Shown: positions 8,127-16,573, counted from the first letter of the stretch. The stretch: 17,528 nucleotides of DNA from GCA-002727735 sp036159515 (GCA_036159515.1 JAYYEV010000013.1:1-17528); one strand, 5' to 3'. Notes: generated by a model from the sequence alone, not told the origin. Numbers and translations are program-made.

Positions 8127-8149
8127 AGGAAATTGATTTTCTGCTTTTT
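8127..8149 (+). terminator. Weak possible terminator after the glycosidase operon
   Basis: A 6-bp stem agg­aaa/ttttct (8127-8132 with 8137-8142, one G-U pair, loop ttga) is followed after two bases by five T (8145-8149). It sits 39 bases past the beta-mannosidase stop and before the next gene. The stem is AT-rich and would be of low stability, so this is only a candidate. If it fails, the BNR gene at 8216 would be co-transcribed with the glycosidases. Confidence 0.28.
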
Positions 8150-8215
8150 GATAATAAACAGCGTCATTCATTGATTATATTTTTTATACATTTAGAATCT
8201 TCAAAATAACATCTT

Positions 8216-11200
8216 ATGAAATTTAAAATCACTCTTTATTTAATCTTATCTATTGTAATTACCTCGACTACTGTATTTTCTCAAAAAAAGGATAAAAGCC
8301 CTAACGTTGAATCTGCTCTAAAAGGCTTTAAATTTAGAAGTGTAGGTCCTGCCTTCATGTCTGGAAGAATTGCAGATATAGCAATAGACCCAAAAAATGA
8401 AAATACCTGGTATGTGGCAGTTGGATCAGGAGGAGCTTGGAAAACGACAAATGCAGGAACCACTTGGTCTGCACTAACCGAAAACATGCCTTTTTACTCT
8501 ACCGGTTGTATTACTATTGATCCAAATAACAATGAATCTATATGGTTAGGGACAGGTGAAAATGTGGGTGGAAGACACGTTGGTATAGGACATGGAATTT
8601 ATCACAGTACTGATGGCGGTAAATCATGGAAAAACAAAGGGTTAAAAGAATCAGAGCATTTATCAAAAATTATTGTTCACCCTAATGACCCTAATACGGT
8701 TTGGGTTGCCTCACAGGGACCACTTTGGAGTTCTGGTGGTGAAAGGGGGCTTTACAAAACAACAGATGGTGGGAAAACTTGGAATAATACATTAGAAATT
8801 GATGAGTGGACAGGTGTTACGGATCTACTAATAGACCCCAGAAATCCAGATGTACTTTATTGTGCAAGTTGGCAACGTCATCGTAATGTAGCTTCTTACA
8901 TAGGTGGTGGTCCAGGAACAAGCATTTACAAAAGTACTGATGGGGGTGATAATTGGACTAAAATTAATAAGGGCTTACCTACATCTAACATGGGTAAAAT
9001 TGGACTTGCCATTTCACCTATAAACCCTGATGTGGTTTATGCAGCTGTTGAAACGGAAAGAAGAAAAGGTGCCGTTTATAGATCTGCAAATGCTGGAGGC
9101 AGTTGGAAAAAAATGTCTGAAACTGTATCTGCAGGTACTGGCCCTCATTACTATCAAGAATTGGTAGCTTCACCTCATAAATTTGATAAAATATACCTTA
9201 TGAATGTAAGGGTATTAGTCTCTGAAAATGGTGGAAAAACATTCACTACCATGAAAGAAAGCAGAAAGCATTCTGATAATCACGCCATGGTTTTCAAAAA
9301 AAATGATCCCAATTATATACTCGTAGGAACTGACGGTGGTATTTATGAAACGTTTGACGATACCCAGAATTGGAAATTTGTGGGGAACTTGCCGATTACT
9401 CAGTTCTATAAACTGGCTGTAGACGATGCTGAACCATTTTACAATATATATGGTGGAACCCAAGATAACAATACGCAGGGTGGTCCGTCCAGAACTCTCA
9501 GAAGAAATGGAATCACTAACTCAGATTGGTATGTAGTACTTGGTGGAGATGGCCACCAACCAGCTACAGAGCCTGGTAATCCATCTATAGTTTATGCACA
9601 ATCTCAAGAGGGTTATTTGAATCGGATTGACCGATCGACTGGAGAAGTGGTTAATATCAGACCTCAAGAAGGCATTGACGAGCCGTATGAGCGATTTAAC
9701 TGGGATTCTCCCATTTTGGTTAGTCAACATAACCCTACTACTATCTACTTTGCATCACAGCGAGTTTGGAAATCAGATAATAGAGGTGACAATTGGGAAC
9801 CTATTTCTGCCGATTTAACCAAAAATGAAGAACGATTTGCATTACCTATCATGGGCAGAGTTCAAAGTATAGATAATGCCTGGGATGTCTATGCTATGTC
9901 TACTTACAATACCATCACTTCACTTGCAGAATCCAAAATAGATCCTAATGTATTATATGCAGGTACGGATGATGGCATTATTCAATACACTAAAAATGGA
10001 GGTCAGAATTGGACCAAGGTGACTGTAGATCAGCTTCCCAAAACTCCTTCATCAGCATTTGTAAATGATATTAAAGCTGATTTATTTAATGCAAGTACAG
10101 CCTATGTTTGTCTTGATAATCACAAATTTGGAGATTACCAACCTTATTTATTCAAAACTACTGATGGAGGTAAATCATGGAAAAGCATCACAGAGGGTTT
10201 ACCCGAAAAAATATTAGTTTGGAGATTAGTTCAAGATCATATCAATCCAAACTTATTATTCTTAGGGACTGAATATGGAGTATATATCAGCCTAAACCAA
10301 GGAGAAAAATGGCACAAATTCAGTAATGGCTTACCTACCATACCTGTTAGAGATTTGACCATACAACGTAGAGAAAACGATTTAGTACTAGCTACTTTTG
10401 GAAGAAGTTTCTATGTACTTGACGATTTTAGTCCTATAAGAAATTTTTCAGAAGAAAACTTAAATAAAGATGTGTTGTTTCAACCGAGGAAAGCGTTACA
10501 ATACACCCCTATGATTGGAGGAACTAGCAGTGATGGAGGTGCATCATTTAAAAGAAAAAATCCAGATTATGGAGCAACCATATCCTACTTTATTAAGGAT
10601 GGCTTCACGTCATTAACTGCACAAAGAATTAAAAAAGAAAATGCTGCAGGCCTAAGCGATGATGTGATAGACAAATTAAAAGACGCTGGATATACTTTTA
10701 GCAACATAAAAGATGCTGAAAAAGCAGAAATAAAGCGTAAAACCTCATTTGATGACAAGACCATTAGTAAGGTATTAAAAGCGATCGAAAAACATCAAGC
10801 AAAAGAAAATGATATACCATTTCCAGGCTGGGATGCACTAGATAAAGAAAAAAATGAAGACAAGCCTGAAATCATGATTGAAATAAAAGATCAACAAGGT
10901 AAAGTAGTTCGTCAAATTTTTAACCCATTGAAAAAAGGATTAAATCGTGTTAATTGGGATTTGAGCACCTATAATACCACTGTAGTTAGGGCAAGTGATA
11001 AGGGTAAGAGAAGTTGGAGGTATGGCGGTGCCATGTACCAAGAAGTGAAACCTGGAACATACAATATAAGTTTATTCAAAAGAGAGGGTACTAAGGTTAG
11101 TTTTTTAGCTGGTCCAGTAACTTTAGAAGTAGAAAGAATAAGATCGAATATCTTAACTAATCCATTAGCAGACCAGCATGAAAGCTATTACATGAATTTG

Positions 11201-11614
11201 GCTTCATTTACTAAAGAAGTAAGGACCTATCAATATCAGTTTGAAAAAGCCAATGATTTGGTAAAAACCATGAAGGCACATTTAAAACTTGTCAAATACA
11301 ATAAGGAGGAAATTGCTAAAGAAGTCTATTCCCTTGTGGAAACCATGAATGATTTAAACAGAACATTTGGCGGCAGTGATACTAGAAAAGAGGTTGGTGA
11401 AAAAGACTTTCTTACTATAAGTGATCGGTTATCCAGCGCAAGAGGCGGATGGTACCCCAACACCTATGGACCAACCGCATTACACATGAATAGTTTTAAT
11501 ATGGCTAGGGAGTTATTTACTCAAATGCAACCTAAAGCTGATGATTACATAAATAGAGTTAACACTATAGTAAGCCAATTTGAAGAAGCTGGTGGACCGA
11601 CTATTTTGAAATAA
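8216..11614 (+). CDS. Secreted sortilin/VPS10-like BNR (Asp-box) beta-propeller protein
   Basis: A 1132-residue secreted protein of a large Bacteroidota family often labelled glycosyl hydrolase or sortilin-like. The start ATG is followed by a signal peptide ending in TTVFSQ (about residue 23). At 41-84 is the family's opening block RSVGPAFMSGRIADIAIDP...GGAWKTTNAGTTW. Asp-box repeats of beta-propeller blades recur: STDGGKSW (131), TTDGGKTW (182), STDGGDNW (240), SANAGGSW (290), SENGGKTF (336), SDNRGDNW (520), TKNGGQNW (about 592), TTDGGKSW (about 648) and SLNQGEKW (about 692). The region past about 740 has Lys/Glu-rich helices, a beta domain with LNRVNWDLS (about 915), and a C-terminal helical part. 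No sialidase RIP motif or T9SS sorting domain is seen, so enzymatic activity should not be assumed. It lies 128 bases after the beta-mannosidase gene on the same strand; a shared role in glycoprotein breakdown is possible but unproven. Confidence 0.88.
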   Translation: MKFKITLYLILSIVITSTTVFSQKKDKSPNVESALKGFKFRSVGPAFMSGRIADIAIDPKNENTWYVAVGSGGAWKTTNAGTTWSALTENMPFYSTGCITIDPNNNESIWLGTGENVGGRHVGIGHGIYHSTDGGKSWKNKGLKESEHLSKIIVHPNDPNTVWVASQGPLWSSGGERGLYKTTDGGKTWNNTLEIDEWTGVTDLLIDPRNPDVLYCASWQRHRNVASYIGGGPGTSIYKSTDGGDNWTKINKGLPTSNMGKIGLAISPINPDVVYAAVETERRKGAVYRSANAGGSWKKMSETVSAGTGPHYYQELVASPHKFDKIYLMNVRVLVSENGGKTFTTMKESRKHSDNHAMVFKKNDPNYILVGTDGGIYETFDDTQNWKFVGNLPITQFYKLAVDDAEPFYNIYGGTQDNNTQGGPSRTLRRNGITNSDWYVVLGGDGHQPATEPGNPSIVYAQSQEGYLNRIDRSTGEVVNIRPQEGIDEPYERFNWDSPILVSQHNPTTIYFASQRVWKSDNRGDNWEPISADLTKNEERFALPIMGRVQSIDNAWDVYAMSTYNTITSLAESKIDPNVLYAGTDDGIIQYTKNGGQNWTKVTVDQLPKTPSSAFVNDIKADLFNASTAYVCLDNHKFGDYQPYLFKTTDGGKSWKSITEGLPEKILVWRLVQDHINPNLLFLGTEYGVYISLNQGEKWHKFSNGLPTIPVRDLTIQRRENDLVLATFGRSFYVLDDFSPIRNFSEENLNKDVLFQPRKALQYTPMIGGTSSDGGASFKRKNPDYGATISYFIKDGFTSLTAQRIKKENAAGLSDDVIDKLKDAGYTFSNIKDAEKAEIKRKTSFDDKTISKVLKAIEKHQAKENDIPFPGWDALDKEKNEDKPEIMIEIKDQQGKVVRQIFNPLKKGLNRVNWDLSTYNTTVVRASDKGKRSWRYGGAMYQEVKPGTYNISLFKREGTKVSFLAGPVTLEVERIRSNILTNPLADQHESYYMNLASFTKEVRTYQYQFEKANDLVKTMKAHLKLVKYNKEEIAKEVYSLVETMNDLNRTFGGSDTRKEVGEKDFLTISDRLSSARGGWYPNTYGPTALHMNSFNMARELFTQMQPKADDYINRVNTIVSQFEEAGGPTILK

Positions 11615-11763
11615 TAATCAACAAATCCTAGGTATAAATTTTGAATTTTAAGATTCGAATGCTTCATTACTTTTACTGTAGGCAATTGATGATTTTTGCT
11701 TTTTTTTTATTCCAAGCATTTGTAAAGTGTAATATATTTTATAGTTAGCAAGTCAAAACCTAC

Positions 11764-11970
11764 TCATTCACATGACCAAGCGCTATGATTTTGATAATAA
11801 GCTAGGGAATCTAAATACGCATTTTTGTGGGTAAAATCTGTTTCACACAACGTCACTGTGGGAGCTACAGGTGCCATTGAGACCGTATTTTCACAAGTTA
11901 TACATTCTTCTTTAACGCAGCTTACAAAGATGCCAGACACAAACAATAAACAGTAATAGAATTTGAACAT
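11764..11970 (-). CDS. Small cysteine-rich lipoprotein, unknown function
   Basis: A 68-residue protein with signal sequence MFKFYYCLLFVSGIFVSC; Cys18 fits a lipobox. The mature part starts CVKEECITCENT, placing a CxxC (Cys23, Cys26) five residues after the lipid site, and ends with two further cysteines (Cys42 and Cys67, one before the terminal Glu). This even set of four non-lipid cysteines could form disulfides or bind a metal; neither is shown. I do not recognise the family. It is divergent from the DUF6787-like gene across 41 bases, which must hold both promoters. The 149 bases on its other side (11615-11763) are AT-rich with no gene that I can support. Coding status rests on the convincing signal peptide and the cysteine spacing. 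Confidence 0.72.
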   Translation of the reverse strand: MFKFYYCLLFVSGIFVSCVKEECITCENTVSMAPVAPTVTLCETDFTHKNAYLDSLAYYQNHSAWSCE

Positions 11971-12011
11971 TATTAATAAAATAACAATATAACTGTAAAT
12001 TTGTTAAATCA

Positions 12012-12317
12012 ATGAAAAATCTGAAAAGACGCTGGAACATCAACTCTAATCTACAACTGGCACTAATACTAATAGTTTTTGCCATTAATGGATCTTTTGC
12101 TGCTTGGGTTGCTAAACCAGTTACTGCATTTTTCCACTTATCACCTGAAAGTACGGGGCCATGGATTTACTACCCTACCAGGATTTTATTAATTTTTCCA
12201 ATTTATCAAATTACCCTGCCTATTGTCGGCTTTGTATTTGGACAATTTAAATTTTTCTGGAATTTTGAAAAAAAATTTTTAAGCCGAATAGGTCTTGGAT
12301 TCTTATTTCAAAAATAA
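12012..12317 (+). CDS. DUF6787-like small membrane protein
   Basis: A 101-residue protein with a basic start (MKNLKRRWNINSNLQ), two predicted membrane helices (about residues 16-34 and 52-76) and a C-terminal FGQFKFFWNFEKKFLSRIGLGF. The opening K-RRW-I-SN-Q, the AKP after helix one, and the FGQFKFFWNFEKK tail match what I recall of the DUF6787 family, common in Bacteroidota and of unknown function. The family name is from memory and was not searched. It overlaps the downstream acyltransferase gene by 23 nt in another frame, which implies joint translation. Inner-membrane location is inferred. Confidence 0.83.
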   Translation: MKNLKRRWNINSNLQLALILIVFAINGSFAAWVAKPVTAFFHLSPESTGPWIYYPTRILLIFPIYQITLPIVGFVFGQFKFFWNFEKKFLSRIGLGFLFQK

Positions 12318-13422
12318 CATACATCTTAACACCTCTCTTAACCAAGAAGAAGTAATTAAATGGGAAAATAAAAACAATAATTATCTCTCAAGTTATTCTT
12401 TTCTTAAACATTTTATCCTTCTTAATAGACAATCAACCATTCCTCTTTACATTACTCACCCAAAAGGAAATTTGTATGGACATATCATCAAATTAAAAGG
12501 GAAGAAAATTGGCAATTATTACAAAACTAAAAATAACTTTAGCCTTCAAAGTTTATTATTAAGGCCTTTTTCTTTAGAATTTTTCTGTTTTGGAAATACA
12601 CATTTATCCAATGTATCCACTAGTTGCGAAACTCCTCTTAAAATGGAAGAAGTCGTTCAAATTATTGAAAGGCTAAAAGTTCGCCATAAAATCAACTTTT
12701 TTCTACTACCAGATCACTTTTTAAAACAATTAAATGCAGAAGAATTAGCGAAAAATAATCGTTTTCATTTTTTTGAATCAGAACCAGTTATGGCTATCGA
12801 AATACCCATTCATTGGAAAACTATAAATGATTATTTAGCGGATATTAAATCTAAATACAAAAAAAGGTATAGAAGCATAATTAAAAAAAGTAAATCTCTA
12901 AAAACAATAGAAATCAATTTGGAAAATATTGATAAATATATTACTTCAATAAAGAATTTATACAGCAATATTTATAAGAGGTCAAGCTTTTCAGGACCTC
13001 CATTCAATGTCAATATTTTTAGTTCCTTTTTAGCAGACACAGAACTCAATTTTAAAATAAAAGGATACTTAGACTGTAATAATAACCTGATTGCCTTTTC
13101 TTCTTATTTTATTGTAGATCAAATCTTATACTCTTATTATATTGGATTAGACTACACTGAAAATCTTAAGCACAACACCTATAATAGGATGTTATATGAC
13201 AAGCTTGAATTGGGCATAAAAAATAAAGTTAAAAGTGTAATATATGGGAGGACTGCTCACGAATTTAAAAGCACAATTGGAGCAATTCCATCCAATTCTA
13301 AAAGTGCTGTTTATATATCGAATAGTATTCTAAACTTAGTTTTAAAACCTTTTGTTTCTAGGTTGGAGATTAAGGCTTGGGTACAGCGAGACCCTTTTAA
13401 AAAAGCGTATATTAATACTTAA
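12295..13422 (+). CDS. GNAT-fold acyltransferase, FemAB/BioF2-like
   Basis: A 375-residue cytosolic protein. The only usual start codon close to the N-terminus is TTG at 12295, since a TAG lies two codons upstream and the next ATG is about residue 117; the TTG lies inside the DUF6787-like gene. The C-terminal half looks like a GNAT acyltransferase of the type called BioF2-like or FemAB-like: a basic stretch KSKYKKRYRSIIKKSK (about 184-199), an AFSSYFIVDQILYSYYIGLDY strand pair split over about 264-285, and the typical end YGRTAHEFKSTIGA (about 317-330). The N-terminal half has WENKNNNYLSSYSFL and FFCFGNTHLSN, also seen in relatives. The donor and acceptor are unknown; relatives act on cell-envelope precursors or amino acids. 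Its stop overlaps the convergent T9SS gene by 11 nt. Confidence 0.72.
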   Translation: MDSYFKNNIHLNTSLNQEEVIKWENKNNNYLSSYSFLKHFILLNRQSTIPLYITHPKGNLYGHIIKLKGKKIGNYYKTKNNFSLQSLLLRPFSLEFFCFGNTHLSNVSTSCETPLKMEEVVQIIERLKVRHKINFFLLPDHFLKQLNAEELAKNNRFHFFESEPVMAIEIPIHWKTINDYLADIKSKYKKRYRSIIKKSKSLKTIEINLENIDKYITSIKNLYSNIYKRSSFSGPPFNVNIFSSFLADTELNFKIKGYLDCNNNLIAFSSYFIVDQILYSYYIGLDYTENLKHNTYNRMLYDKLELGIKNKVKSVIYGRTAHEFKSTIGAIPSNSKSAVYISNSILNLVLKPFVSRLEIKAWVQRDPFKKAYINT

Positions 13423-14035
13423 TTATTAGTTCAACGTGCAATTTATTTTCATATTCTACTTTCACAAAATAGCTTCCCCTTTTAAAGTTTGAAAGAGATA
13501 TTGGATTTCCCATCCCCGATAAAAGCTGTTTTCCGCCTAATTCAAATACTACATATTCAAATTTTTCATTGATCCCTTTCACATATAGAATATCGCTAGT
13601 TGGGTTAGGATAAATAGATATGAAGTCTGATTTTCTGTTTAAATCGTGAAGTGTAGTATCTAAAATAAATGGGAATACACATCTTAAGCTATCGTAAAAC
13701 AAAGAATGTAGTTCTATAGTACCGGCAAAGGGATTCGAAATAGGTTGATAAGCTTGTAAAAAGTGCTGTTGTGGGAAAAATCCAATACCAAAATAGTTAA
13801 CTATTTCCTTAGCTACAGTATCTCCAATGTCATTTAAAAGAACAAAACCAGGGTAAGAAATAATATCCAAATTTGCGTTTGATGCCATTAAGCTAATCTG
13901 ATTAAGCGAATCGGGTGTATAATTCACATTGGATATCTGAATGGAGTCACAACTAAAGAACTGAGAATAGGTACTATTTGAAATAATGATGCTAATAAAA
14001 ATGAGAAAAGGTATAATCTTTGGCATATCATTCAT
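13412..14035 (-). CDS. Small secreted protein with T9SS type A sorting domain
   Basis: About 207 residues. The longest frame begins at 14065, deep inside the upstream membrane-protein gene; better starts are the ATG at 14035 (used here, 8-nt overlap) or the ATG at 14026 (MPKIIPFLIF, no overlap), since both lead straight into a signal peptide ending in STYSQ. The middle part (residues about 28-130) is a compact beta-rich region (NVNYTPDSLNQISLMASN, YPGFVLLNDIGDTVAKE) that I do not recognise. The C-terminal 70 residues are a type A T9SS sorting domain: ISIYPNPTSDILYV, a VFELGGKQLL strand, and FKRGSYFVKVE. The protein should cross the outer membrane through the type IX system and be secreted or surface-attached. 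It ends convergently with the acyltransferase gene and probably shares a transcript with the membrane protein upstream. Confidence 0.83.
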   Translation of the reverse strand: MNDMPKIIPFLIFISIIISNSTYSQFFSCDSIQISNVNYTPDSLNQISLMASNANLDIISYPGFVLLNDIGDTVAKEIVNYFGIGFFPQQHFLQAYQPISNPFAGTIELHSLFYDSLRCVFPFILDTTLHDLNRKSDFISIYPNPTSDILYVKGINEKFEYVVFELGGKQLLSGMGNPISLSNFKRGSYFVKVEYENKLHVELIIKY

Positions 14036-14711
14036 TTTGAGATAGAGATAGCGATTTTGCCGCATTTAGCTGAAAGAAAAAGTAAGTTAAAATACTGTAC
14101 ACAATCACCTTCTGGGCTGTTACTTGAATAAACAAGGCTTGATTTCCATCCCACGCATTAGGCCCAAAATCCATCACTAAAATAAATCCAACTAGTATAA
14201 GAGTGAAAAATAAGGTCACCCATTTGACAGATGAATTAATTGTTTTGATTTTAAACATAGAAATTACTTGTAAAACAGCGTGAAGCAACAGAACTCTAAA
14301 AGCTATTTTCACAAATAAAACATGTAATTCATGTGTTTCTGTTTCACCCGAAAAAACGGCTACTAAAACAAATGAAACCATGGAGACAACAATGGTTGAG
14401 ATTAATGAGATTCTTAAAATATAGCTATGTAAAGCTTTGGATAAAATTTTAAGAAACTGATAGTAAAAAATAAAATAGGAAAGTGCCAATATCATTAAAG
14501 CACTGTTGAATAAATAGGCTGATATTTTATTTGGTTCTCCATTTCTAGCCGTCCACTCCCCTAGATTGGAAAAGAAATTATAGAAAAACTGATAACCCAC
14601 TGTGCCACTATCATGAATTGTACCTCCTGGATACTTGATCATTGCGACGGTAGTAAAAACAAGAAAAAGACCAATTCCTAAATAGCCTTGTGAAATTGCA
14701 TTAATTTTCAT
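14028..14711 (-). CDS. Six-helix integral membrane protein, DUF998-like
   Basis: A 227-residue protein with hydrophobic segments at about residues 10-26, 66-86, 96-120, 128-150, 162-181 and 192-215. The loop after the first helix reads GTVGYQFFYNFFSNLGEW and leads to an NKISAYLFNSAL segment; this resembles the loop found in DUF998-type membrane proteins, where a similar N-SDLG motif occurs. The resemblance is weak and the family name is tentative. The loop FSGETETHELH between helices three and four has several acidic and His residues. It lies 19 bases after one T9SS cargo gene and overlaps the next, so it is part of a three-gene unit. Function unknown. Confidence 0.72.
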   Translation of the reverse strand: MKINAISQGYLGIGLFLVFTTVAMIKYPGGTIHDSGTVGYQFFYNFFSNLGEWTARNGEPNKISAYLFNSALMILALSYFIFYYQFLKILSKALHSYILRISLISTIVVSMVSFVLVAVFSGETETHELHVLFVKIAFRVLLLHAVLQVISMFKIKTINSSVKWVTLFFTLILVGFILVMDFGPNAWDGNQALFIQVTAQKVIVYSILTYFFFQLNAAKSLSLSQNE

Positions 14712-14730
14712 GAAGTGAATTTTACTAAAT

Positions 14731-15804
14731 TTAGTTTTTTATGGTTATAAACTCTTTTATTTGGTATTCAGAAACTAACTTGATTATGTATTTTCCCTTT
14801 GGATGTGCATTTAAATCAATGAATGGCTGATCACATGATTTAATGTATTTTCCTTCAAAATTGAACACTTCTATTTGAACATCTGTATTTAATCCACGAA
14901 TTTCAACTAATCCATTAGTTGGATTTGGAAAACAAATAACAAAAGGCAAGTTTTTATCCATACCTACTGTATTTCCCACCGTTACCGTATCATACAGGGT
15001 ACATGTATTCCCATCTGTGAATGAAAAGCCATAATCACCCGGATTAAGTCCTGTAAGAGGATTAGAAGAACCTCCCACACTCCATACCAATTGATGAGGA
15101 ATTGGACCGGATATAACTGTTATGGATGCTTCACCATCCATACACGTATTGCAACTAGCTGGTGTAGTACTTGTAATTACCTCTGGTAAGGGGTTTATAG
15201 TTACTGCTAGATGGGCTGTGTCTGTACATCCAGATGTATCATAAGCAATTAGTGTAATTTGATGAATACCGGTATCTTGAAAAGCATGTATCCAACCTAA
15301 TGCTGAAGGAAAAGGACTAAACGGAGATCCATTATCCGTCCATAATAAGCTGTCAGCCATAGTTCCTCCATCCACAAAAGAAGTAGATTCACCCACACAA
15401 TTAAAAGAAATTAAATTACTAATATTTATGGTAGCTCCACAACAACTCCCTACTTGTAATGAGCTCGTCCTGGTTTCTTGTAGATTTCCAGCCTGAAATT
15501 GATTCACGACTAATGCATAAGTGTTTGAAGGTACATTTCCAACTGGAATGGTAGTCGTGTAAGGAGTTATCACTGGTAATCCAATTCCTCCACAAGACAC
15601 ATGAATATCTATTGTAATGGTATTTCCGGAAATACTGAATGATGATTGGTGTGTACAATTACTAGAAGATAAATTCCCATCTACCGTAACGACCAAATTA
15701 TCACAATCATTTACAGGATTAGGAGATGTTGACACGCCAGAAATCCAAAATTGAGCACTAATATAAGTAGGTAGTAAAATGAATAATAGTAGATATGATC
15801 TCAT
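14731..15804 (-). CDS. Secreted protein with PKD-like and SprB-like domains and T9SS type A sorting domain
   Basis: The ATG at 15804 starts a 357-residue protein with signal peptide MRSYLLLFILLPTYISAQ; a TTG two codons upstream keeps the frame open but is less likely. Mature residues about 20-122 form a Cys-containing beta domain (NDCDNLVVTVDG, VSCGGIG, GSCCGA) that I cannot name. Residues about 125-205 look like a PKD or Ig fold (CVGESTSFVDGG, AFQDTGIHQITLIAYDTSGC). Residues about 208-280 are an SprB-like repeat (CNTCMDGEASI, GPIPHQLVWSVGG, LNPGDYGFSFTDGNTC). The C-terminus, from about 286, is a type A sorting domain (ICFPNPTNGLVEIRG, VFNFEGKYI, HPKGKYIIKL). It is therefore a T9SS cargo protein, probably an adhesin or extracellular scaffold; this role is inferred only from domain type. 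Confidence 0.87.
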   Translation of the reverse strand: MRSYLLLFILLPTYISAQFWISGVSTSPNPVNDCDNLVVTVDGNLSSSNCTHQSSFSISGNTITIDIHVSCGGIGLPVITPYTTTIPVGNVPSNTYALVVNQFQAGNLQETRTSSLQVGSCCGATINISNLISFNCVGESTSFVDGGTMADSLLWTDNGSPFSPFPSALGWIHAFQDTGIHQITLIAYDTSGCTDTAHLAVTINPLPEVITSTTPASCNTCMDGEASITVISGPIPHQLVWSVGGSSNPLTGLNPGDYGFSFTDGNTCTLYDTVTVGNTVGMDKNLPFVICFPNPTNGLVEIRGLNTDVQIEVFNFEGKYIKSCDQPFIDLNAHPKGKYIIKLVSEYQIKEFITIKN

Positions 15805-15893
15805 ACTCAAATATAGGAATGAAGTTTTATTATAATAATGAAATAAGAAATATTGTTTTGATCTGTTTTATGAAAACCCTTAGCTTCTAGAAA

Positions 15894-16262
15894 TCATAAA
15901 AATGCAACTAACAGCGAAAGGATTAAAAATATGGTTGCTGGGAGGGATTTGATGATATCATCTTTTACTTTTACATGCATCGCTATTGCTCCAATCATTA
16001 AAAGTGCCATGCCAACGGATGCTGGAAAAACAAGAGAATTGATATAAATTCCAATTATAAGCAATGTTGCAAGAGTTACTTTTGAAAAACCAATTACCCA
16101 AACAAAATAATCGGGAAGGCCATAAGAAGCGAATTCATCCTTCATGCTTTGAGCATCACCACCCCTATATTTAGTGGCCTTATTAAACCTTAAAAACCAA
16201 ACGTTATAAATGGAAATGGCAATTACAATTTGAGCAGCTATTTTAACATATTCGACTAACAT
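15894..16262 (-). CDS. DoxX-like family membrane protein
   Basis: A 122-residue inner-membrane protein with four predicted helices (about residues 5-22, 52-72, 76-94 and 103-121). Between helices one and two is the typical loop of DoxX-like proteins: NKATKYRGGDAQSMKDEFASYGLP, of which YRGG and EF-YGLP are the recognisable parts. Family members are small four-helix proteins of mostly unknown role; some act in redox or thiosulfate-related steps. It follows the second DoxX-like gene by 11 bases on the same strand, so the two are likely co-expressed and might pair in the membrane. The 89 bases beyond its stop hold no gene and no convincing terminator. Confidence 0.85.
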   Translation of the reverse strand: MLVEYVKIAAQIVIAISIYNVWFLRFNKATKYRGGDAQSMKDEFASYGLPDYFVWVIGFSKVTLATLLIIGIYINSLVFPASVGMALLMIGAIAMHVKVKDDIIKSLPATIFLILSLLVAFL

Positions 16263-16273
16263 AATGGTTTGGT

Positions 16274-16573
16274 TTATATAAATTTAAAGAACAGGTAACC
16301 ATTTAAAATTAAGAAAAAAAACGCGGGTAAAATCAATACAATATTATCTTTTAATCGAATTCTGGTTAATACCCCTAATAACATTAAAATGGAAAGACCC
16401 ATTGAAGAAAAGAGAAGTAACGGAGTGAAAAATACTCCAATTAATAATCCTAAACCTCCTAACATCTCCAAACACCCTACAAGAATTGTAAATTTTTCTA
16501 ACTGAAATCTTACAAATTCTTTTTTCATTTTTTCAGAAATAAATAAAGAGACTCCGTATACAATAAAAGACAA
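16274..16573 (-). CDS. DoxX-like membrane protein, start codon uncertain (probably longer at the N-terminus)
   Basis: As drawn from the TTG at 16573 it is 99 residues with helices around 1-12, 30-48, 50-68 and 78-98, arranged like DoxX proteins (EKMKKEFVRFQLEKF loop, then EMLGGLGLLIG). The first helix would be cut short. The frame stays open upstream to 16651 or so, and the upstream codons encode a convincing rest of the helix (IIKNLDTALVIFSG before the TTG), but no ATG, GTG or TTG is there. A noncanonical start such as the ATT at 16627 would give MSITIIKNLDTALVIFSG and a full-length first helix. Either a rare start codon or a recent mutation of the original start is possible. First gene of the two-gene DoxX unit. 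Confidence 0.78.
   Translation of the reverse strand: MSFIVYGVSLFISEKMKKEFVRFQLEKFTILVGCLEMLGGLGLLIGVFFTPLLLFSSMGLSILMLLGVLTRIRLKDNIVLILPAFFFLILNGYLFFKFI

Noticed and set aside
8147..8183. TTTG followed by TATATTTT upstream of the BNR gene as a Bacteroidota-type promoter
   Set aside because: The spacing of 25 bases is longer than usual and the second element lacks the final G; in such AT-rich DNA this match is weak.
9215..9818. Several short open frames on both strands inside the BNR protein gene
   Set aside because: All overlap the strong plus-strand coding frame with Asp-box repeats and show no signal peptide or recognisable motifs.
11680..11712. Possible terminator after the BNR gene (GCAA...TTGC followed by a T run)
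   Set aside because: The stem has only four pairs and the loop is long, so the T-tract alone does not support a terminator call.
14063..14065. ATG at 14065 as start of the small T9SS protein
   Set aside because: It lies well inside the upstream membrane-protein gene and would put ten polar residues before the signal peptide; the ATGs at 14035 and 14026 fit better.
15419..15658. 79-residue minus-strand frame overlapping the PKD/SprB-type secreted protein
   Set aside because: Same strand but other frame inside a well-supported gene; Tyr/Ser/Arg-rich translation without family character.
15808..15810. TTG at 15810 as start of the PKD/SprB-type secreted protein
   Set aside because: The ATG two codons later gives a cleaner signal peptide with Arg at position two, so the rare start is not needed.
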